Assembly (NCBI GenBank): GCA_035317085.1
Contig: DATHHS010000045.1
Span: 1 to 10,811 of the forward strand
Length of the DNA: 10,811 bases
Source: VBDM01 sp035317085
Lineage (GTDB): Bacteria; Pseudomonadota; Gammaproteobacteria; Burkholderiales; SG8-39
Direction: 5' to 3'
The notes beneath the pieces are model-generated. The model was not told the origin of the DNA. It did not search any database and was given only the letters and a program-made list of their open reading frames with translations. How positions within the stretch are numbered: position 1 is the stretch's first letter; every line of letters starts with the position of its first letter. Of this stretch, positions 5,717 to 10,811 are shown in pieces. The position numbers were made by a program, and so were the translations under genes.

Positions 5717-6403
5717 ATGACGGAAGCATTCCGCGTAAAATCCCGGGAAATGCTTGCGACGCGCAAATGGGTCTTGGCGCTCGTGCTGCTGCTCGGTCTC
5801 CCAGCGCGGGCGCAGGACCTGTCACCCAATGCGCAGCTTCTTGTTGCGGCGCGGCAAGGCGACCTCGCCGCGGTGACCCGTCTGCTGGATGGCGGCGCGG
5901 CGGTGGACTCGCGCAACCGATTGGGCGACACGCTGTTGATGGTGGCGCTGAAGAACGGCTATAAAGACATGGCGAGGCTCGCGGTCGAAAGAGGCGCGAA
6001 CGTGAATCTTGCCAGCGTTTCGAACGTGACTCCGCTGATGGCGGCGAGTTTCTCGGGTAACACGGAGCTCGTGAAGAGTCTGCTGAAAAAAGGCGCTGCG
6101 CGCGCGCCGGAGGACCGGGTCGGAAAAACCGCCATGGTCTATGCCGCGGGTCTTGGGCACACCGAAGTGGTCGGACTGCTCCTCGCCGACGGCGAAAGCT
6201 CCCGCGCTGCATACAAGAACGATCTCACCGCATTGATGTGGGCGGCAGCCTACGGCTACACGGGAACGGTGAAGCTGCTCCTCGAGCGCGGCGCCGATGC
6301 AAGCGCGCGCGACAACCGCGGCGAGACCGCGCTCGCGATGGCGATCGAGGGCGGACACAAGGAAACGGAGCAACTGCTCCGCAAGGCGGGCGCTACGAAA
6401 TAG
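5717..6403 (+). CDS. Exported ankyrin-repeat protein
   Basis: The product is 228 aa. The N-terminus carries basic residues (R15, K16), a leucine-rich core and an ARA|Q cleavage site after residue 32, so the mature protein should be periplasmic. The rest is about six ankyrin repeats of roughly 33 residues (near 37, 70, 103, 137, 169 and 202), with typical TPLMAA, TALMWAA and TALAMA helices and LLLERGAD-type turns. Ankyrin repeats bind other proteins and have no catalytic role. Periplasmic ankyrin proteins are known next to redox enzymes, for example AnkB beside a Pseudomonas catalase. Placement between two quinoprotein genes suggests a scaffold or protective partner, which is inference. The ATG at 5717 has an AAGGCGGAA-like ribosome site; the ATG at 5750 would give a shorter but still plausible signal peptide. 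An open frame continues upstream to 4457, but that part is antisense to the quinoprotein. Confidence 0.88.
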   Translation: MTEAFRVKSREMLATRKWVLALVLLLGLPARAQDLSPNAQLLVAARQGDLAAVTRLLDGGAAVDSRNRLGDTLLMVALKNGYKDMARLAVERGANVNLASVSNVTPLMAASFSGNTELVKSLLKKGAARAPEDRVGKTAMVYAAGLGHTEVVGLLLADGESSRAAYKNDLTALMWAAAYGYTGTVKLLLERGADASARDNRGETALAMAIEGGHKETEQLLRKAGATK

Positions 6404-6424
6404 ACGAGCGGACCGCCGCGCTCC

Positions 6425-8104
6425 TCAATCCGGCATCAGCGCGAATGCCCACACCGATCCGCCGCGCGGCACATTGCGGAGCTGCTCGCCCATGCGCAGC
6501 ACGTTCACTCCGCCCAGGCCCGATTGCACCGCGACGTACTGCCGGCCGTTGCGGGTGAAAGTGATCGGCTGCGCGTTGATGCCCGAGCCGGTCTGGAATT
6601 GCCACACCGTCTTGCCCGTGTCGATGTCGATGGCGATGAACTCGCCGGTCTCCTTGCCGGTGAACAGCAGCCCTCCCGCGGTGGCGAGCACCGCCGAGTA
6701 GTGCGGGATGTCGTCGATCGGCGCTCGCCACTTGTGCTGCGCGGTCATGGGATCGATGGCGTCCACGTGAGCGATCGGCTCGCCCGGCACGCGCGGCGCC
6801 GGGAGATTCTGGAATCCCACGTAGCGCTGCCCCGGCTTGTATTCCACCGACTCGAATTTGACCAGCCGCGAAGCGTGCATGGTGTTGGCGTAGAGGAGCC
6901 CGGTCTCCGGGTTGAAGGCCGCGTGCGACCAGTTCTTCCCGCCCCACTGTCCGGGCCACAGCTCGACCTGCTCGCCCGCGCGCACCTTCTTCGCGATTTC
7001 GGACTCCACCGGCCGCCCGGTCGCCATGTCCACGTGCGTCGCCCAGTTGACCTTCTCGAAGGCCTTCGCCGAAAGGAGCTTCCCGTTGATGCGGTCGAGC
7101 ACGTAGAGAAATCCGCCGCGGCTGAAGTGCATGATGACCTTGCGCTTCGCGCCCTCGACGTTGATGTCGGCGACGATCCACTCCCAGTTGGCGTCGAGAT
7201 CGAACATTTCGTTGGGCACGAGCTGGTAGTGCCAGACGAATTCGCCGGTCTTCGGACGCAGCGCGACGACCGAAGCGGTATAGAGATTGTCGCCCTGCCT
7301 GCCCGCGGGATTCCAGGGTCCGGCGTTGCCGATGCCCCAATAGACCAGGTCGAGCTCGGGATCGTACGAGCCGGTGACCCAGGTCGAGCCGCCGCCGTGC
7401 AGGTAGGCTTCCGACGGCTGCCAGGTTTCGTGGCCTTTCTCGCCCGGCGCCGGAATGGTGTAGCGGCGCCACAGATGCTTGCCCGTGTCCGGGTCCCAGC
7501 CGTCGAGGAAGCCGCGGATGCCAAATTCGGCGCCCGAGATGCCGCTGATCAGCACGCCGTTCGCCACGAGCGGCGCGCCGGTGATGGAGAAGCCTTCCTT
7601 CCATTCGGCGGCTTTCTCCTTCCACACCTGCTTTCCGGTTTTCGCATCGAGCGCGACGACGTGCGCGTCGAGCGTGCCGCGGAACACCTTGCCGTTGTAG
7701 ATTGCGGGGCCCTTGTTGGAGACGCCGCAGCAGACCACGCGCGGCGTCGCCGGATCCCAGTCGACCGGAGTGCGCCAGAGCTGCTTGCCCGTGTCGATGT
7801 CGATCGCCACGGTGTACTCGGCGTTGGTGGCGAACAGGACGCCGTCGTGGACGAGCGGCTGCGCCTGCTCGCCGTAGTTGCTGGCAAGCGACACGTTCCA
7901 CACCGGCACCAGGCGCTTGACCGTCTGTTTGCTGACTTGCTTGAGAGTGCTGTAGCGGTTCTGGTTGTAGCCCATGCCGTAAGTCAGCACGTTGTCTGTG
8001 TTCTTGCCGTCGTTCCTGAGCTCATCGAGCGTCTGCGCGCCCGCGGGCAGGGCGAGAGCGGCGGCGAAGAAAAGGGGCGCAAAGCCGGGAACGCAGTATT
8101 TCAT
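6425..8104 (-). CDS. Second PQQ-dependent alcohol dehydrogenase, probably lanthanide type (quinoprotein 2)
   Basis: The product is 559 aa and periplasmic (Sec signal, AGA|Q cleavage after residue 23). Propeller docking motifs include AIDIDTGKQLW (100-110), ALDAKTGKQVW (151-161), GWDPDTGKHLW (202-212) and AIDIDTGKTVW (491-501). The active site shows vicinal Cys125-Cys126, Glu193 in SGAEFGIRG, Asn260 in GIGNAGPWN, and Asp302 plus Asp304 in MFDLDA, again the Asp-x-Asp pattern linked to lanthanide use. There is no heme motif. It differs clearly from quinoprotein 1 across the molecule, for example PNEMFDLD against AHDVWDLD, so it is a separate subfamily rather than a recent duplicate. It has no cytochrome gene adjacent and stands alone, convergent with the ankyrin gene across a 21-base gap, so it may share the cytochromes of the neighbouring operon. 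The ATG at 8104 is chosen over one 36 bases upstream because GGGAGGA lies just before it. Confidence 0.94.
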   Translation of the reverse strand: MKYCVPGFAPLFFAAALALPAGAQTLDELRNDGKNTDNVLTYGMGYNQNRYSTLKQVSKQTVKRLVPVWNVSLASNYGEQAQPLVHDGVLFATNAEYTVAIDIDTGKQLWRTPVDWDPATPRVVCCGVSNKGPAIYNGKVFRGTLDAHVVALDAKTGKQVWKEKAAEWKEGFSITGAPLVANGVLISGISGAEFGIRGFLDGWDPDTGKHLWRRYTIPAPGEKGHETWQPSEAYLHGGGSTWVTGSYDPELDLVYWGIGNAGPWNPAGRQGDNLYTASVVALRPKTGEFVWHYQLVPNEMFDLDANWEWIVADINVEGAKRKVIMHFSRGGFLYVLDRINGKLLSAKAFEKVNWATHVDMATGRPVESEIAKKVRAGEQVELWPGQWGGKNWSHAAFNPETGLLYANTMHASRLVKFESVEYKPGQRYVGFQNLPAPRVPGEPIAHVDAIDPMTAQHKWRAPIDDIPHYSAVLATAGGLLFTGKETGEFIAIDIDTGKTVWQFQTGSGINAQPITFTRNGRQYVAVQSGLGGVNVLRMGEQLRNVPRGGSVWAFALMPD

Positions 8105-8107
8105 CTT

Positions 8108-8116
8108 GTCCTCCCT
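8108..8116 (-). promoter_or_regulatory. Ribosome binding site deciding the start of quinoprotein 2
   Basis: Minus-strand AGGGAGGAC, about four bases before the ATG at 8104, is a strong Shine-Dalgarno. It excludes the longer frame that begins at 8140. Confidence 0.7.
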
Positions 8117-8139
8117 GGTTTTCACTGCGAGGCCGGGCA

Positions 8140-8166
8140 ATCATAGCAGCTTGCGCGGCGTTCCAA
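8140..8166 (-). promoter_or_regulatory. Extended -10 promoter of quinoprotein 2
   Basis: On the minus strand, TGC directly precedes TATGAT (8145-8140, five of six), which forms an extended -10. A weaker -35 candidate, TTGGAA (8166-8161), stands 15 bases upstream, slightly short, which an extended -10 can tolerate. Transcription would start near 8133, with a leader of about 28 bases containing the ribosome site. Confidence 0.5.
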
Positions 8167-8220
8167 GGCGGCACCGCTGGTCCGGTCTCGGATTGATATT
8201 CGACTTGTCCCGGAAGCCGG

Positions 8221-8226
8221 TATCAT
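8221..8226 (+). promoter_or_regulatory. Possible -10 box for the metallopeptidase gene
   Basis: TATCAT on the plus strand matches the -10 consensus at five of six positions and lies 30 bases before the ATG. The nearest good -35 (TTGATA) is 22 bases upstream, too far for a standard promoter, so only the -10 is suggested. Confidence 0.25.
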
Positions 8227-8255
8227 CCGGCGGGATCGAATCCTTACTGGAGATC

Positions 8256-10811
8256 ATGAGATCTTTCTTGTACGCCGGGGCAGCGGTCCTCCTTATGTGG
8301 GGACTCAGGGCCGAGGCGCAGTTCGTGGACCCTTCGCTTCGCTGGCGCACGCTCGACAGCGAGCATTTCTCGGTGCACTTCGCCGAGCACAACCGCGCGG
8401 AGGCCAAGACCGTGGCGGAGGTCGCCGAATCCGTCTATCCCCGCGTCACCGGCTGGCTGAACTGGAAACCGGAGTCGCGCACGCAGATCGTGGTGCTCGA
8501 TTCGCTCGATTTTCCCAACGGCTACGCCTCGCCCTACCCGTTCAACTTCATCGGGATCATTCTGTCGCCGCCCGACGAAGGCGAGCTGCTGCAAAACCGC
8601 GGATGGCTGGAGCTCGTGCTCACGCACGAGTTCACCCACATCGTTCACCTCGATCAGGCGCGGGGCCCGGCGGGCGTGTTGCGGCAGATCTTCGGCCGCT
8701 ACCTCATACTGCCGCTGCCTTTCGCCTTGGTCTTTCCCGCCGGATTTCCGAACCTGCTGGAGCCGAATTGGATGATAGAAGGGCTCGCGGTCTATTCCGA
8801 ATCCGATTGGAACAAGGGCTACGGGCGGCTGGGGCAAAGCCATTTCGAGGGGATGATGCGCGCGGAAACCTCGCGCGGACTGCGCTCGCTTCGCGAAGTG
8901 AATGCCGAAGGACGCGGCTTTCCGCTCAACCGGGATTACCTCTACGGCAGCTACTTTTTCCTGTTCCTCGCCGAGCGCTACGGGCCGGATGCGATTCCAA
9001 AGTATGTCGAGACCTACAGCGGTCGCTGGTTTCCGTTCCGGGTGCACAGCACCCCGCGCCTGGTCACCGGCAAGGCGATGGACGAGCTGTGGGTCGAATA
9101 CCACGCCTGGCTGAACGCGCGCTTTGCCGAAAAACCCGCGCAGCCCGGCAAGGAGCCTGACGAGGGCGGGGAGGTCGTCGTCCACGACTGGTCGATCAGC
9201 AGTCCCCTGCGCACGCACGCGGGAGATCGCTGGTACGTGCAGGGAAACGGCTACACCCTTCCCAGGTTGATGCGTCAGACTCTCGGCGGCGAAGTCGAAA
9301 GCGTGCGCAACGTCGAGTCGGGCACGCGGCTTGCGGCCCTGCCCGACGGGGCGCTCCTGCTCTCGCAACCGGAGATCTGCAATAACTACAACTATTACTA
9401 CGATCTGTACCGACTCGACCCGGACGGGACACTTAGCCGCGTCACCGAGTGCGGGCGGTTCCGCTTCGCTGCGCCGCTCGACGACGGCCGCATCGTCGCG
9501 ATCCGAGTGGTGAACGGCGAGGCGGAGGTCGTCCTGCTGAATTCGCGCGGCGAGCTCGAGCGCTCGCTTTATCGCGCCGCGCCGGGTGAGGCGCTCACCG
9601 GGCTTGCCGCCATGGGCGAGATTGCGGTCGTGACGAGCCTGAGGAACGAACGTTGGTCGCTCGTGCAAATCGCCGGGGGCAAGTCCTCGGTGCTCGTCAC
9701 CGACCGGACGGTCAAACACTCGCCGCGCTTCGGCGATTCCACGGACGAGATCTACTTCGTCGCCGACTACGGCAACGTGGACAACGTCTGGTCGTGGCGG
9801 CGCGGCGACCGCAGCCTCGCGCGCTGGACCGAAGCGCGGAACGGCGTCAAGGAAATCAGCGCGCCGGTGGGCGGTGAAATGCTGGTGACGACGCTCGAAG
9901 CCGACGGAGACGTGCTGCGCGTGCGCAGCCTTCCCGATGCGCCGCTCGAAATTCGCCAGGCGGTTGTGGAACCCTCGACTGCGTCCCCGTCGGGCGGTGG
10001 TGTACCGCCGCTGGATACGAGTGATGTGCCGCCGCAGAGCCAGACAAAGGGTGCGTCGCTCCCGACCGTGGACCGGCCTTATTCCGCGTGGTCTTCGCTG
10101 CGGCCGCGCTACTGGCTGCCGAACGGCTATGTCGCGGACGGCGCTGTCGCGCTCGGCGTCGCGACCAGCGGCCAGGACGCGCTCGGGCTGCACCAGTATG
10201 CGCTCGCGCCCCTGTATGAGATCACCCAACACCAGGCGCTCGGCAGCGCCTCCTACATCTACGACAACCGGCACGGACTGCTTCTCAACCGGGCGATGAC
10301 GGTCAAGGCGAGTACGGCGGACGATCAGAAGTCCACGGGCAGGGACATCCAGGCCTACAACATCGATGAAACCGCGCAGTGGGTTTCCCTGTGGCGCCGC
10401 CTCAGGTTCAACGTCAGTTATTACTGGGGACTGGGCGGGGCTCTGGACCGGGAAATTCTTCACGATCTGGCGGCGGGGACATCGACACCGCGCAACGAGC
10501 GCGTCGGTGGACTGGTAGCGGGCGTGGATACGCGCCGCGAGCAGTTTCTCTCGGAGGGTCCGAGTCAGGGACAGCAGCTGCGGCTTTTCGCCGAGACCTC
10601 GAATGGATTGCGCGGCGCCTACTCGGGCAATTTCTACAGAGGAGACTGGCGCGCTTACCTGCCTGCCGGCAAAACCGTGCTTTCGCTGCGCTGGAACCAG
10701 GCCTATTCGCAGCCGCAGGCCGAGGCGATCCAGCTGGGCGGCACGGGCGCGAGCTATCTGGAGGAAGCGTTTGCGCTGCCCGTGCTCAACCAGCGCGCAT
10801 TTCCGCTGCGC
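8256..10811 (+). CDS. Outer-membrane metallopeptidase-propeller-barrel fusion, 3' end beyond the window
   Basis: The frame is open from the ATG to the last base (852 codons, no stop), so the protein is partial. A Sec signal (AEA|Q, after residue 21) is followed by a gluzincin-type metallopeptidase domain (about 30-270) with HEFTH (124-128; H124 and H128 zinc ligands, E125 catalytic) and WMIEGLAVYSE, where E175 is the likely third ligand. Residues about 308-565 form a TolB/PD40-like beta-propeller, for example SPRFGDSTDEIYFVADYG near 488. A Pro/Ser/Gly-rich linker (about 572-605) leads into YSAWSSLRPRYWLP (609-622) and amphipathic strands of an outer-membrane beta-barrel; the window stops at QLGG...FPLR, resembling the Omp85 (L/V)RG(F/Y) region. 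It probably sits in the outer membrane with peptidase and propeller in the periplasm or at the surface. The ATG has GGAG three bases upstream. Peptidase activity and substrate are unproven. It has no evident tie to the quinoproteins. Confidence 0.88.
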   Translation, partial: MRSFLYAGAAVLLMWGLRAEAQFVDPSLRWRTLDSEHFSVHFAEHNRAEAKTVAEVAESVYPRVTGWLNWKPESRTQIVVLDSLDFPNGYASPYPFNFIGIILSPPDEGELLQNRGWLELVLTHEFTHIVHLDQARGPAGVLRQIFGRYLILPLPFALVFPAGFPNLLEPNWMIEGLAVYSESDWNKGYGRLGQSHFEGMMRAETSRGLRSLREVNAEGRGFPLNRDYLYGSYFFLFLAERYGPDAIPKYVETYSGRWFPFRVHSTPRLVTGKAMDELWVEYHAWLNARFAEKPAQPGKEPDEGGEVVVHDWSISSPLRTHAGDRWYVQGNGYTLPRLMRQTLGGEVESVRNVESGTRLAALPDGALLLSQPEICNNYNYYYDLYRLDPDGTLSRVTECGRFRFAAPLDDGRIVAIRVVNGEAEVVLLNSRGELERSLYRAAPGEALTGLAAMGEIAVVTSLRNERWSLVQIAGGKSSVLVTDRTVKHSPRFGDSTDEIYFVADYGNVDNVWSWRRGDRSLARWTEARNGVKEISAPVGGEMLVTTLEADGDVLRVRSLPDAPLEIRQAVVEPSTASPSGGGVPPLDTSDVPPQSQTKGASLPTVDRPYSAWSSLRPRYWLPNGYVADGAVALGVATSGQDALGLHQYALAPLYEITQHQALGSASYIYDNRHGLLLNRAMTVKASTADDQKSTGRDIQAYNIDETAQWVSLWRRLRFNVSYYWGLGGALDREILHDLAAGTSTPRNERVGGLVAGVDTRREQFLSEGPSQGQQLRLFAETSNGLRGAYSGNFYRGDWRAYLPAGKTVLSLRWNQAYSQPQAEAIQLGGTGASYLEEAFALPVLNQRAFPLR

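Noticed and set aside
6406..6423. Possible terminator hairpin between the convergent ankyrin and quinoprotein 2 genes (GAGCG/CGCTC)
   Set aside because: The stem is only about five base pairs and no T-run follows on either strand; Rho-dependent termination or read-through is equally likely.
6524..8146. 540-codon open frame on the plus strand
   Set aside because: It is antisense to quinoprotein 2, with biased composition and no motifs.
8194..8226. TTGATA and TATCAT as a promoter for the metallopeptidase gene
   Set aside because: The spacer is 22 bases, outside the usual 16-18; only the -10 candidate is kept, at low confidence.
8244..10463. 739-codon open frame on the minus strand
   Set aside because: It is antisense to the metallopeptidase-barrel gene, which has clear motifs from end to end. 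The minus-strand translation is Arg/Val/His-rich without domains, as expected for a high-GC shadow frame.

Overview
This window looks like a high-GC proteobacterial chromosome segment, most likely betaproteobacterial. That placement is an inference from base composition, the cytochrome c4-type and quinoprotein genes, and a REP-pair repeat of a type common in that group. There are eight protein genes and no RNA genes, CRISPR array or insertion sequence. Seven of the eight products carry an export signal, so the locus is devoted to the cell envelope.

Layout. Five genes on the minus strand read leftward from about 5684 to 7: a PQQ-dependent alcohol dehydrogenase (3869-5602), a di-heme cytochrome c4-like protein (3281-3865), a small mono-heme cytochrome c (2842-3180), a Tat-exported thiamine diphosphate (ThDP) enzyme (807-2726), and a degenerate EAL-domain protein (7-792). 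A sigma70-like promoter lies ahead of the first gene, and a second one with a perfect TTGACA box lies ahead of the mono-heme cytochrome. A pair of inverted REP hairpins (2796-2871) sits at the end of the mono-heme cytochrome gene and supplies its last nine codons. Divergent from this operon is a Sec-exported ankyrin-repeat protein (5717-6403, plus). It converges on a second, distinct PQQ-dependent dehydrogenase (6425-8104, minus). Divergent from that is a large open gene (8256 to the window edge, plus). It joins a signal peptide, an HExxH metallopeptidase domain, a TolB/PD40-like beta-propeller and the beginning of an outer-membrane beta-barrel.

Working model. The two quinoproteins would oxidise alcohols or aldehydes in the periplasm. 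Both keep the vicinal Cys-Cys pair and the Asp-x-Asp pattern that marks lanthanide-using enzymes. Neither has its own heme, so electrons would pass to the two cytochromes. The unusual partner is the ThDP enzyme, of the benzoylformate decarboxylase/acetolactate synthase fold. It has a clear twin-arginine signal and intact cofactor and catalytic motifs, so it should work in the same compartment. A periplasmic pathway coupling 2-oxoacid decarboxylation (or carboligation) to PQQ-dependent oxidation is the most interesting candidate system here. Its substrate cannot be read from the sequence.
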